Shown here in pieces: positions 20,177 to 34,500 of a stretch of DNA of 64,000 nt. The DNA lies in assembly GCA_943736015.1 (NCBI GenBank), contig OX031071.1, positions 1,738,501 to 1,802,500 of the forward strand, written 5' to 3'. Made by a program: the position numbers and the translations under genes. This DNA comes from Tridacna crocea (Eukaryota > Mollusca > Bivalvia > Cardiida > Cardiidae). The first letter of the stretch is position 1; each line of letters begins with the position of its first letter. The notes below the pieces were generated by a model. That model was given only the letters and a program-made list of their open reading frames with translations, was not told where the DNA came from and made no database searches.

Positions 20177-23100
20177 GTAAGACAATCCATTCATATATAC
20201 ATTACGCCTTTTATACAGATTGTTTTTGAAAACAATGCGGCAAAAAATAATTATACAAACAGACCTCTAGATAAGAAGTAGTGATGGTTCCCTAGATCAA
20301 TTATTTCTCTCCAAAACCCTATGAGGCTATCCTAATGAGTACCCACAACATAGGGTTTAGTGCAGTATAATTAATATTTTCAATTTTTAAATCAAAATCA
20401 GTCCCTCTATCTGGAACTCTAATACGCATGATAATTTTCAAACGACTAACAAGATTGCATTTGAAAACATTTCAAGGGAACAAACAGTTGTTCGATTGTA
20501 TTTTACCCATAATATTATCATCTCCCTTGTTTTATACTGTAACAGTGCAGTCGTGTATGTGTTGGCGATTTGAGTACATTATGAAAGAAAACTACTTGTA
20601 CTTTCGAAAACATCGAGAAGAGTGGAATAGTCTACTTATTATACTGCAAAGAATTTCTCGTGATCTGATTGGTTAACATGCCGGAACATATATATCATGT
20701 ACCCTGGCAAAAATCACGTAAAGCCAGTTCCTCTTTTGAGTGCCCCATAAACATTACTACAGTTGCAAGACAACATCCAAAATGGCGGCGTCGATCGATC
20801 ACTAAACTGCACGTTTATGCACCATTTTGTACATTTTAGTGACGTCAGTTTCCAGTGACGTCAGTTTTCATTGAATTGGGGCATTCAGAAGGAAATTTCT
20901 ATTCTATTTCGTCAGCATACTCGATTCGTGAGATTGTAAAACAGGAAAATTTCGCTTGACATGCTTTGAAATTGTAAAACTTTGCAATAAGGTAAATTCG
21001 TTGTATGGTCAGGTGGCAGGGACTTGGAAACTTGTTCACGGCTGTGTAAAATAATGTCGCCACCTCGCCTTCGGCTCGGGGCGACATGATTCACCATAGC
21101 CGTGAACAATTTTCCAAGACCGCTGCCACCCGACCGTACAACTAACATTGTAAAAAAAATTGCTCTTTTTGCTAAATGATGTTAACACTTTAAGCAACAA
21201 ACAAATAAATCTGACTTCTTCCAGCGGCTAAAAACCCTACTGATCTTGAAGGCTGACCTTAGATGTATTCCGTTAAAAGTTAATTTTGTGAGCGCTTCAC
21301 TTCCGGCTCAACAAAGATAGGCCTGCACGAGTGATACGAGCTAAGGTCGATCTAGGACACTTTATTTTCCAAAAACCGATGAAACCGGGCCTTAAGTAGA
21401 ACGAAGACTGATGCAGAACTTCCCAAAATGAACTGCACGTAAACTTACCAGACGATAAAAGAAAACACGTGTTGAAATTGAGTGCATTTGCAGTCGACAA
21501 AATAAAGTTAACTCAAATGACTCAAATATGCATGTTACAATAGAAAACAATGTGGGAAAAGGAGAAAATGCTGGTTACCAGCATTTTCTCCTTTTCCCAC
21601 AGTGTTTTCAAAAGCCTTCTCCATCAGGGTCATTTAAAGACTTGATTGTGTGGTAAAGGGTTAAGCACTTGACCTATTTTGGGAAATTTTCGAAAATGCA
21701 ACATCATGGCAACCCTTTACTGTACTAGTTAATCTGAGATTCACCGCTCCCAGTGACCAGTGTCGGTAAAGTAGGCCACAAAGGTCATAGGTTCAAATCT
21801 CAGCCCTACCTAGATACGAGCGTATTTACGATCGATAATGAATGAACGAAACAAAACATTTTATGAAATAGAACATAATAAATTATACATATACATCTAA
21901 CCTGTCTTCGATGAGTTCAAAAGCATCTTTTTTTTTTTAATATCGATTGAGGAATAAGTTCTTGCAACTTATACTAAACTCTCTTAATTCTGCTTCCTTG
22001 AAACTACACCTGTACTCGTGCCGATTGTGTGGGCCATTGCCCAATCCCAAAGTTGACACCTGCTCCCGGGCATCGAACTCGGGACCTTATACTTACTAGG
22101 TCGCTACTCTACCTCACAATCATGGACACCACATCTGTTTTCACATTACTTTATCATCTTGAACAACGCCGAGCCTCGGCAGCTCAGTCGGTAGCGTGCA
22201 GGACTTTGAGAACACGGGGTCCAGGGTTCGATTGGTGGCTGCGACCCCTGGCTAGGCCAATTTCTTTCCGAGGATTGATGATAGTTACTCCGACACGATT
22301 CATTGCTCTCCCATTGCAGAGCATTGATCATGTGGGAAAGCAGCCAGTGGCCTGGAAAGAAATTTGTGCGAAGTACTGGTAAAAGAAACTCAAGGAACGC
22401 ACGGATAGGTGCACTGGCCGCTGCGACATACCTGGAATAATGCTGAAAACGTCGTTAAACACAATACAATCAATCAGTCAATCAATATCTTGAACAACAA
22501 AGTTTGAAAGTAGTTCACAATCGGCAAGTAAAAAGTGATTAAAATGTTACGATTTGTGGTGATAACAGTTGGAAACAACTGTGGGAAAAGGAGCAACTGA
22601 TGTTTTAACCCTTTACTCCATAGATACTCATTTCTATACATTGCTTGTAGGAACCTTTGGAAAACATTGTGGCAAAAGGTGAAATTGCTCGTCACGAGCA
22701 ATTTCACCTTTTGTCACAATGTTTTCTATGCTATCAAAAGGTGTCATATACACATAAGAAACGGCTTCATCCTTGCTGTTATTTAGGGTCAATTAGAGAT
22801 ACCAAAGAAATGCCTTATGGGGTAAAGGGTTAAGAAACCATCCTCCTCAGGATCGTGAAAAGTCAGGATTGGTTGGTAAAGGGTCGATATAGTCCTACAA
22901 GGGAAAGAGGGTGAAAGGTTAAAAGAGGACCTCTATTGTTCTAGTGGGTGCATTAAACACATGACGGGATGTGATGTTGTTTTCGTTTATGCATAAAACA
23001 CGTGACACGATGCATAAGTGTGCGTGAACATGCATATTGGTTTAAATGGATGATGACCTCAGAGCTCCGGATAAGAGGGAGTGATGGTATTCTAAGTCCA

Positions 23101-26100
23101 TTATTTCTCTTCCAAACCCTTTGTTGTGGGTACTCATTAGAATCGTCTCGATGAGACGATTCTAATGAGTACCCACAACATAGGGTTTAGTGGATAATAA
23201 TTAAATAACTACTTTCAATTTTGAAATCAAAATCACTCACACTATCTATCTAGAGCTCGGCTATCATCCTTAACTCTTGACGAATTCTCCACAACCTTGT
23301 ATTTTAACAACCTAGAGTAAAGGGGACTTTTGAAAACATTGTGAGAAAAGGAAAAACCAGCATTTTCTCCTTTTTCTACAGTGTTTCCTGTCTTTTGAAA
23401 GACGGATTTCATTATTTTGGGTCGCGTTCGATGTATCGTATGTAACTATTTTTGATAAACTACTCAAAATCTTTATGTCGCATGTATCATGTATGGTTTT
23501 ACAAAATGTTACATTGCCACACTGATCAATAAAATGAAATGAATCTTTAAGCTTTTACCTCACAATGCCGACTGTTAAAGATACTGAGAACGAAGCCTTT
23601 GGAAAACATTGTTGGAAAAGGAAGAAATGCTGGATACCAGCATTTTCTCCTTTTCCAACGATGTTTTCTACCATGAAAGACAGCGTAGTGCACGTTGCAA
23701 ATAGTTTTTGGTCAGCAAATGCTTTCAGCTTGGAAAAATCTAGAATTTCATAGTATGGTTAAGAGTTTATGCAAAACTGTTGTAACATATAAAACTATAC
23801 AGAAAAATGTAAGTGATCCCTATCAAAGTCTGAGTAGTATATAAACCACTTTAAATTTATGACATCTGATACTATGTAACTCAAGTTTCATATTTCTTAA
23901 ACGTAAATTTATGTAAAAATGTCCTAAATACCCAGATGTAGGACATGTATATTCTAACCTCCGATAGCCCAGTTGATTGGCTTGTTTTTTCTATGTTAAA
24001 GTTGTTTTCAATGCTGTTTCAGATATATCACTGCAATCAGTGTATTTTTACGTGCTTTCCTCACCTTTCTTTTCCTGGTCCTATGCACATAAATCTTCCC
24101 ACGCCACCGATTGCCTCTCTACACAAACATTACAAAAAAAAAAATGTTAAGCTACGGGAGAGCAATAGATTATGTCGAAATGAATTTTACTAAATCCCCC
24201 AAAATAATTTAGCCGGTTAAGAAAATCGAACTCGCGACACAATATAATGAATTTCAAAGCTAGTTTTTACCATCATAGCATTCAGACTAGACAGCTAAGT
24301 ATAAATGCTCAATGTTTGTTGTGCAGAAGTTGTGATCGAGGATTCAGGATTCTGCTCTTCCACAACTGGTTCCTTTGATTGAACAATGTCTTCTACTCGT
24401 CTTTACCTCCTAATCCTTTACCGATCAGTCGCATGTTTTGTCGACACTCTAGAGAAGAGCCTTTCTTAAGGTTTCGAGAATATCCAAACCCCACCCCAAC
24501 CTCAAATTATACAGCTCGAGAAAGATTACACTTAGTTCTTTTCTTAATTTATTTACAGGAATCATCATGTGGGTACGTGATGATTATCATGGCCATCTAC
24601 TGGATAACGGAAGCTCTACCAATCTACGTCACAGGTCTACTTCCGGTGTTTTTATTTCCGATTGCCGGTGTTATGTCTGCCAGTGCAGTCGCTAGCGTCT
24701 TTCTAAATGTAAGTAAATGCCTTTAAATGTAAGTAAATGCCTTTAAATATAAGTAATCATCCTTGGATTTAAGATACTCAAACCATCAGAAGCAATAAAG
24801 ACAGAAACCAACAGCATTGAGGACGATATCTCAAGCTCTAATGGCGGACAGTTGTTAAACGCACCAAACATCAATGTAGTATTTACATACTTCTTGAAAT
24901 GCCTTTTCCTTTTTTTTTATTTCAAGAAAATTATTTGGGTCCTTTCTTTAAACGAGACATTTTTCGCCAGTCGGGTAGAAATGGAAGAGAAAATGATTAG
25001 TAATTTCACCATTTGTCAAAGTATTTCAGAAAAAAGATCTGCTGGAAAGAGAAAGGGAAAGAAAGAAACCCGGCCAGTAGTGAAAAATAAACTATGAAAC
25101 GATCAAAAAGGGTCACGTGATTAGCTACTTTTGGATAAATGTCAGCCATGCTAACTAAACTAACAAAGCATCGTTGGGGATCTACTCGCTTATCTTACAT
25201 GGGTGTAATTTTTATAATAACTGTATTTTTATACTAAATGTACAAAAAAGGATAATAATATAAATCAATTTTAGGTAATTAATTATTAAAAATTATGTAA
25301 AATAATAAAAGAAAAGGGTCACCATGGATGATCGTATAGCAACATGATTCCAGGGTGCAACACTGATGTTCATTGGAGGTATGATTGTAGCGGTCGCCAT
25401 TGAAGAATGGCAAATACACAAGAGGATTGCAATACGGATGTTGTTATTTCTTGGATCCAAACCAGCAATGTAAGGGTGACTATTTTTTGAAAACGCATGG
25501 ATAACGGCAACGTTTACTTTACGATATGCATGAATCACGATGACGCCTATCTAGTGACGCATGAATAGCAACAACATTTTGTTTTAAGATACGCATGAAT
25601 AGCAACAACATTTTGTTTTAAGATACGCATGAATAGCAACAACATTTTGTTTTAAGATACGCATGAATAACAGCAGTTTGTACCTTAATCCTTTCCCAAA
25701 CGACAAACTTTTGGACTAGACCAAATTTAAAGCATTTGCAGACGACAATTCAACTCTTGCCGAAAAGATAATTTCTGTCTATGATAGGGTAGAAAACATT
25801 GTGGGAAAAGGAGAAAATGCTGGTTACCAGCATTTTCTCCTTTTCCCACAATGTTTTCAAAAGACTACTATTCCAGACCCGTAAAAACCAGGGATTGTTT
25901 GGGAAAAGATACGCTTTGATGGCGAGGAATTTTTCGTAAGATACGCATGGAGCAGGATGACCAAGATATACTTAAATAACGACAACCTTCTGATGCGCAT
26001 GAATAGCGACAGCTCTTACTTAAATTTACTCATGATAAATGGCAACGCTAACCTTAAGGTAAAACCTGTGTAACGTACTTCCGGTGAAAATTCTATTTGG

Positions 26101-28519
26101 TTGATAAATAAGGATGAATAAGGATTTATGCAGAAATAATATTTTTGTACATTTCTAAAGGATCAGAAATTCCGTTTATGTCTATCTTGAAATTATTTTT
26201 GGACACTTTTGTTAGTTTTCTGAAAAGGGAGGTAATTAGGGTATTATATCTTTTTGAATTGAGAATATAGTGGTTTTAGATTTATAAATGATAATTCAAA
26301 GAAGGAAAAAATAGAAAAAATGAATTGGTGAAAGCAATTCAATAATACTCATTTTTAATTATAGCTAATTTTGCGGGATGATATTTTAGTGGAAATAGCT
26401 GTTTTCCATTACACAGGTCTTACCTTAAGAAACGTAAATCACAATAACAATTACAACAAAACAACAACAGCAAACACATCCATGAATAAGACAAAGCTCA
26501 AATACCCTCAAATACGTATAAATTATATAACATCATTTACTTTGTAAGTGGTTCTGAAGGGGTTAATCATTTGCATAGATATCAGCATTTTTCTCCCCTC
26601 AAGACACGCATGGAAATTGGCAGATTTGACTTTTCGTTGCAAATGACAGCAAATTCACCGTTAAATTTATTTCGATAAAAACGACCTTTAGCTCTTCAAA
26701 TGCATGGCTTATGCCAATGGTGCTTTAAGGCACTTGTGACTTACGAAAAACGCCTTTGTAACGGACGCATGGATAATGCCAACACCAACCCTTACATATA
26801 TGTGCATGGATAGCTGCAGAGTTGCCTTACAAAGAGAGTAGTTAACCAAAAAGTTTTCCGGTAGACAGAATACATAAATAACGAAGGATTCCTGTTTTTA
26901 TAGACACATTGTTGAAGTAAATTAAAAAATTCGACTTTTAAAGCTGATCACAAAGGAGAGAATTGATTGGACATAAACAATGATCACATAATAATTTCAG
27001 GCTGATGTTTGGATTGATGATGTCAGCCAGGGCCCGTATACACCAACCATTCTTAAGAACATTCTTTGTCTTGTTCTCCAAAAATTTTCTAGGTTTGAAA
27101 GAAACACAGCTTCTGATTGGCTAAACCATTCGGTTTAGCCAATCAGAAGTTGTGTTACTTTCAAATGTATAATAATTTCAGGCTGATGTTTGGATTGATG
27201 ATGTCAGCCTGGTTTCTATCGATGTGGATCAGTAATACAGCTACGACTGCTATGATGTTACCTATAGTGAACGCCATCTTGGATCATTTAGATGAAGAAC
27301 AAAAAGCTAAAAATGGTACAGATCTTATTCTCTAATTTAGATACGAGTATGAACATAAAAGCATTTTGAATCATACGTAGATCTATATGGATATATCAGA
27401 TAAAACGCTCATGAAGCGTTCAGAAGACCTATACATATTATTACGAGGTCATATTACACGGGCAGAACTGCCATTGTTTGCTTCCCATGGGTAAATATCT
27501 TATCGAACAGCCTGTTTGAAAAAATAAAAAAATGCTGTAATATACTTTTTTTCCACAGTTTCTGATCCGCTGAAATCAAGTTAAACTTAAACTACAGAAT
27601 CGAATTCTAGGTCTTGAAATAATATAGTTTTTGGGGTCATTTAAATATCTCAAACTGTTACCAAACAATGCAAAGTTTTAATGACAACGAGAAAAAAACA
27701 TTTGTGCAACTCTGTAATCTACTGTCTGATTGGTACCATCTACAACCTATGGCTCTCATCGATACATTGGGGTGTTCTGTGCAGTCTGATCTTGATCTAC
27801 AATGTCCGCAAAAGGTCAGTGAGTCGCGATAAGCGGCCTAAGGGTTAATGTTTTTCGTCCGCAAAGGTGTCTGTTCACCTTTTGAACTGAAAGTATCAGA
27901 TGGTCTCACCAAGCATTATCTATCTAAAGCATATCACATTATTTGATAGATAATGAACGGAACGAAATGAAACAGAATGAAAGAAACGAAATAGAACTGA
28001 CAGTGGTGAATTATGGAGAAACAAATGCATATAGTACGCAGGACGAAACAATAGACACAGGAACACAGGACAAGAAGTAAGTTCACATGTTGAATTTATC
28101 GGATAATATAAGGTAATGTCGGCTTCAGAATCAGTGTTTGCTGACCCAGTTTTTCTCTGTTTGGAATTGTTTTGAGGTATATATTCACCAAGTCAATGTA
28201 TTTTAAATCTATTGGCCTGTCCTTCAGTGCAGATGTTTCCGTAGTATGACTAAAGCTGTCAGGTGTATTCTTTCAACGTGCATCTTTCTTTCTCTCTCCA
28301 TCCATCCGCCCCTTTCCGTTCCACACTTCATCCAATTCGGCCATAGCTCCAGTATAGCTCCAGTATATCTTTGCAAAATCTCTGATATTATCTACATCTC
28401 AGACATAGTTAAACCTCTAGTTTTCAGCTACCCATCGCTTTTGTATTTACCTGTCTATCTTTTATCACCCCAACACTTTCGTTTATTTGCTGTCAGTCTC
28501 TCCATGTCTTATGGTATTC

Positions 28520-28553
<34 letters not shown>

Positions 28554-31500
28554 ATCAAACACGTTGCAATTAATCACAACATTATAACCTATCACTTTGG
28601 ATTGTTTGTTTCAGTTCAACGAAGGATATGCCTTTAAATGGAGCTGACACTACAAATACGGACTGGCATCAAGTCAGAAAAGCGTTTAATTTATGTGTAG
28701 CTTACGCTGCGGACATAGGTGGTACTGGAAGTATGACTGGATCTGGTCCTAACCTCGTGCTCAAGGGACAAACAGATCTGTATGGACTTTTTGCACACTT
28801 TCTCAGTTGTGTTCGGTATTTTCAGTTTATCTTTCTAAATTATTAAAAAAAGTCTTCAGACGCATGTAAGTACCTGACAATCAGAATCAATACTTCCTCT
28901 ATAATGTAATTACAGGATATACAGAAAGATGGGAAAGGAATCGCCGCTGACCTTCGGCACGTGGCTTCTGTACGGTGTTCCTACATCACTAATCATTGTT
29001 GTCCTCGCTTGGATCTGGTTAATGATTTTCTTCCTTCGCCGTAGGTATGCAAAAAGATCTTCTGGGAATCGTGTAAATGTCGAAATATTAAAGCTGTCAA
29101 ATCTAATATTTCCAGTACCACCAGACAAGCTGATGCTATATGTAGAGTCCCTGTAGTAAAGTTTTATGATTTCTCAGTTTCCTAACTTTCACTCTACAAT
29201 GATATCTAATTTCCTTGGATAGGCATTGTATTATTATATGGTAAATGTCCCATAAATCATAAATATTCATCTTACATCATTCTACTTGACCTGACACAGT
29301 TTTCGATAACCTGTATAGAAAAAGATTAAAAAGATAACGAATTTTACCTGACTTACTTGTCAAACTTCGATTCTTGAAAATATTCCATTGCAGGGTATTA
29401 ACGTCTTGTTGTGGCCGACAAAACACCACAGAAGCAGCAAGAGTAAGAAATATTCTCCTGTCAGAATATTCAAAATTGGGAAAACTGAGGTTCGTAGTAG
29501 TTTTCAAGAATTAAGGTTGTCCTCGATTGTGAAACAATTTCTCAACATTACTTACCCTTATCCTGTTAACTGAATGTAACCTAGGTACGTCTTTTTCTGT
29601 TGAAATTTGAAACGTGTTATGAAAACTTTAAAGTTAAAAGCTTACTTTTCAACAGTGTAGTATAACCTGTAAGTTAGAGTTGTGAAGTTCGCTTCATATC
29701 ATAGCCGGAGAAAATCAGAGTATGGATACTCAAAGTAGACTGTAAATAATTCTTAGGATACATTGGCTGTTATATGGGTTGCAACAGTCGAAAAGGGACA
29801 TTCGAACATTTGCGGAAAGTGTTGTCTCGGATCAGCCTGCGCAGTACGCGCAGGCTAATCCGAGACGACACTTTCCGTTTTAGTGACATTTCCTGTTTTG
29901 CACAAGTCTACTGTGGCACAAAATCTAATAATATTGTAAAGTGTCGTCTTGGATTAGCCTGCGCGGACTGCGCAGGCTGATCCGAGACGAGACTTTACGC
30001 AAATCTCCGAATGCCCCTTTTTGCGTGTTGCAAGCCATATAATGTAAACTGCTTTCTATTTATACTAAATAATTTTTTTATCTGATCAAAAAGGTTTCAA
30101 TGTTAGGAATTTAGGTGTTAAACACAAAACAGCAAAATTTCGATAATTTCCGGGACAGGCAGGCATGTGTTCCGCGAGCAGCATGTACCAAATTAAGATG
30201 GGCGGAAACACGGGATATTGTTTTTTGTTGATTACAGCGAAGCCTTTTGCCAGGTCCAACCAGGTGTATTAAGTAAACATACAGTTAATTTTCGAGGAAA
30301 GAAAATAATGTTGAATGTTAACTGTTCTCAGCGAGTAACTGTCTCAAGCTTGCTTAACCCTATCCAAAACGACACATTTTTGGACTAGACCAAATTGAAA
30401 GCATTTGCAGGCCACAATTGAACTCTTGCTGAAAAGATGATTTCTGTCTATGATAGGGTAGAAAACATTGTGGGAAAAGGAGAAAATGCTGGTTACCAGC
30501 ATTTTCTCCTTTTCCCACAATGTTTTCAAAAGGCTACTATTCCAGACCCGTAAAAACCATGGATTGTTTGGGAAAAGGTTAATACACGTTGGACTAAAGT
30601 TCAAATAACGTTTTATGACAGTTTTGCCCAATTAGCTGTGATTGGACATCTGATATTACTTGTGATTCTTTGGATAACACGTGACCTAGGAGGAGCTTAT
30701 GGTTGGTCACACATTTTCCAGGACAGGTAAGATTTAGATTTCTTTTTCTATGGTTTTGAAAGCCGAACAAGGTAATGAATATTTTTCATATGACGGAAAG
30801 TGTGGATTTAATTGCACCTCCTACAGATTCTGACATTTGAAGATTTGTATGTTTGAAACACTATTCATGATTTATAATTCGCGTTGCCCTAAGAAATTGA
30901 AATACAACATATGAGCCGATATGCGTTTTATAATAGTACGGATGTTTTGTTTTTTTTTTATCTAAAATCATTCATGAGAATCTTTTGCCCAGAGTAGGAA
31001 CAATGTGTTTAAGATTTGAACTTGCAGCAAAATAGTTTTTTAGATTTACACAATGATTTCTGTGTTATTTTGTCTCCTGCGCAAACCTAGTAAGCTCAAT
31101 TAACATTAGATTTTTTTTCGTCCTGCGACATGAAGTACTATCCAGATAAAGTGAAAGTTTTCATTTCAATTTCACGGTATCGAATTTATATATCATCGTG
31201 TACCTTATGTTATTTACAACAAATAATGCTGTTAGCCTTGATACATGTTGTCCTGTTGAATAATATTTTTAAAGGCCTTGAAATAACTTTTAATATATCC
31301 TTTTCCAGATGTGTAAAAAATGTCATTGTTTTGGTATAATATAGAGCCCTTTGTCAACAGTATGAAATTGTTGCATCTTGTAAAAATAGAGATAGCTATG
31401 TATTTTTTGTTCTAGGTTCATAAACGACGCTGTTCCTGCAGTATTGGTTGGCGCCCTAATATTCACATTTCCTTCAGTTATACCAAGGGTGTTTTGCTGT

Positions 31501-34500
31501 AAAGATTCCGGTAGAGATATTATATGTTCAATTGTGATAATGCTAATTACTTATGTTGTTCAATAGTCCGCGGCTCAAAGATTGAGATAATTATGCTATT
31601 TGTAATCAGGCCCCTTATTCACCGAATATTCCTAGTTGCATTCTCAGACGTGTTCTGGATATAGAAAGTAATATATTTTCTGATTTGCTGAATTACGGGT
31701 TGTGAAGAATTAGACTAGGAGTATTATTCAGAATAGTTGGTGAATATGAGCCTTAAAAATCATGATTATCAACCCATTGCGACGCAAGTAAAGTATAAGC
31801 ATTTTTTTATCGAATCGTAACGACTGACATAAGTGCACAAGTCCTTCAGAAAAAATCCCAATTTAGCTTCCCCGAAGGTCAATAATGACGATATTTTCCT
31901 AAACTTTACCAGCATCGAGGTTCCAGAAATTCTACAAGACTTTAATTGTCAGTTACCGTGGAATGAATTGGCCTCCTTGGATCTTTTTAGTCTAGATCCT
32001 TCTATACACATGTATTTGTGAAATCTTGTCAAAATACTTACCCTGGACATCTACAGTTGCAACAGTCGATATCATCCAAGATGGCGGCGGTCAAGGTTGA
32101 ACATGAACAAGATAGGAATTGAGCTGGCATATATCACTACTCACGATGACTATATCATCAATAACTAGCAGTCAACCATGAATGAATGAGAAAAAGGAAC
32201 GAATTAATAAAAAACTTGATGAAAAAATATACATTTTGATACTTAAATGCATGGTCTAATAAGTAAATGATTTGAAAAATAATTTAAGAAAAGAATAAGA
32301 TATTTGAAAAGTAAATAATAAATAAACAAAAAAAAAATAAATTTATTCAAATAGATAAATGAATAAACGAGCTTTTTATGACTTATTTTTTAATTTTTAG
32401 CCACTTCCGATCATCTTAGTTTTTGTTAGCCTTTATGTAGTAGACCCAAAACACTTCTACTGCAGCATGGAATAGAATTTCTCCTAAGTTGATAAATAAT
32501 TATGGATTTATACAGATATAATACTTTTGCACATTTTTAACCGACCAGAAATTCCTTTGATGTTAATCTTGAAATTATTTGTTGATATTTTTGTTAATTT
32601 CCTGAAAAGGGAGGTAATTATTATCTCCCTTTGTAATGAAAAAAGAGTGGCCCTATATTTATAAATGATAATTCTAAGAAGGAAAAAAAGGAAAAAGTGG
32701 CTCGGTCAAAAGAGTACAACAATTCTCATTTTCAATCATAGCATTGTTTTAGGATAATATTATAGTGGAAATATTTGTTTTCTATTAGAATGGTACTACG
32801 TTAAAAACGGTTAGTGAGTACTGCCCAGATGCAATATAGATATGTTACTATCATTTGATTAGGGATGACACCACAGGAAAAGGTTGCACGGCCCTTACTG
32901 TCTTGGGGACAGTTCCACGAAAAAATGCCCTGGGGTATTGTATTTCTACTTGGAGGTGGATTCTCTATAGCCAAAGCTGCACAGGTATTGAGCAATTACT
33001 TTTTTTCAAAACACTTACTCTCTTAAAGCCAAATACATAATGTTATGTTTCATGACCTGAAATGCGAGTAATGAAGATGAAATCAAAGTGTTGAAAGCAC
33101 TGACGGCTAGGAGCAAGTGGAAAGTGCATATATACATAAAGCAATTTGCATTCAATTAAGAAATGTCCAGTTTAAAAGTAGATGAAAAAAACATATGGAG
33201 GCCTATGTTCGGCTACAGTTGCCTTAACCCTTTACTCCATAGATACTCATTTCTACTCATTGCTTATGGGAGCCTTTGGAAAACAATGTAGCAAAAGGTG
33301 AAATTGCTCGTGATGAGCAATTTCACCTTTTGTCACAATCTTTTCTATGCTATCAAAAGGTGTCATATACACACAACAAATGGCTTCATCCGTGCTGTTT
33401 TTAGGGTCAATTAGAGATAACATAGAAATGCCTTATTGGGTAAAGGGTTAAGCGAAAATTGTTGGTCGAAAAGCCAGGCATAACTGTGTCAAAAATATTC
33501 AGATATTGGCCTGCCTGTGATTTATGGGTTCCCTTATGCCCATATGATAGTTAACAACTAGCCTAAGTTTGAAGTTAATATGGTGGTTAGCAACTACTTC
33601 AAGCTTGAAGTAAATTTCTTCAGTAATGACAGTTATGAAGAAATTTTTGTAAAATATTGAACTATTTGAACATTCAAAGTCAAGAAGAGGCATAACAACT
33701 TTGAAATACTTTAATGGGCTTCTGTCCCTTTTTATTGTGTTTCCCTTTTGACACCTAACACCAGTACCAGTTTGAAATAGATATCTTCAGTAATGACAGA
33801 GATATTATAGCCTTATCTCTTGCAAGTCCCTATTTCCCGTATATGAGTACGTTAAGGTCCTCCCACTAATCCGTAGTCAAATAAGTAAAGTGTTGCTACA
33901 AGAGTTTAGATCGTGCTTTGAAGTCTTTTCCTGTCAAACCCAGTCTGTTCAGGTGTAATGCAGAGAAATGACCCTTCCCTACAAAACGACCATGCGTCAT
34001 TTCTCCACGTGAAGAAATGACCCATGGGTCATTTCCCTACGCAGAGAAATACCCGGGTCATTATTCTACGTAGAGAAATGACCCCGGGGGTCATTTTTCT
34101 ACGTACAATAATGACCCTGGTCATTCCTCTACGCAGTGAAATGACTTCTGGGGTCATTTTTCTACGTAGAAAAGCGATCTGGGTCCTTTTGTAGGGGAGG
34201 GACATTTCTCTGCATTACACCGGTCCGTTCCAGTATTTTTGTGCACCAGGAAACACCGACTCATCAAATGTCGAATTTGTACATGTATTACGGCTGACAA
34301 GTTAAAGGTTTTTGTCGGTTGTTACACACCATACATGGATACCACCATACAAGACTTATCAATCAAATGTCAATTTCGCCACATTCATTTTGGGTCCACA
34401 GATGTACATACCGCCATGACCCAGGGTAAACGACGTAAAAAGTCGGGATTGTGCGGTAAAGAGTTAAGAAATATTTATTTTCCACCGTCCTGTATTTGTA

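Larger units (their letters stand above)
25493..26880 (+). repeat. Ancient minisatellite of an ACGCATGAATAGC motif
   Basis: Four near-perfect 34-bp units (ACGCATGAATAGCAACAACA then TTTTGTTTTAAGAT) at about 25555-25680. Diverged motifs continue at about 25493, 25525, 25930, 25993, 26605, 26763 and 26805 (for example GACGCATGGATAATGCCAAC). The array is broken by a TTAA-A copy and an E copy. Confidence 0.7.

Noticed and set aside
27000..27122. A second, earlier version of SLC13 exon 4 as a true alternative exon
   Set aside because: Only about 29 bp of exon are duplicated before the palindrome, and the frame stops. It can act only as a decoy.
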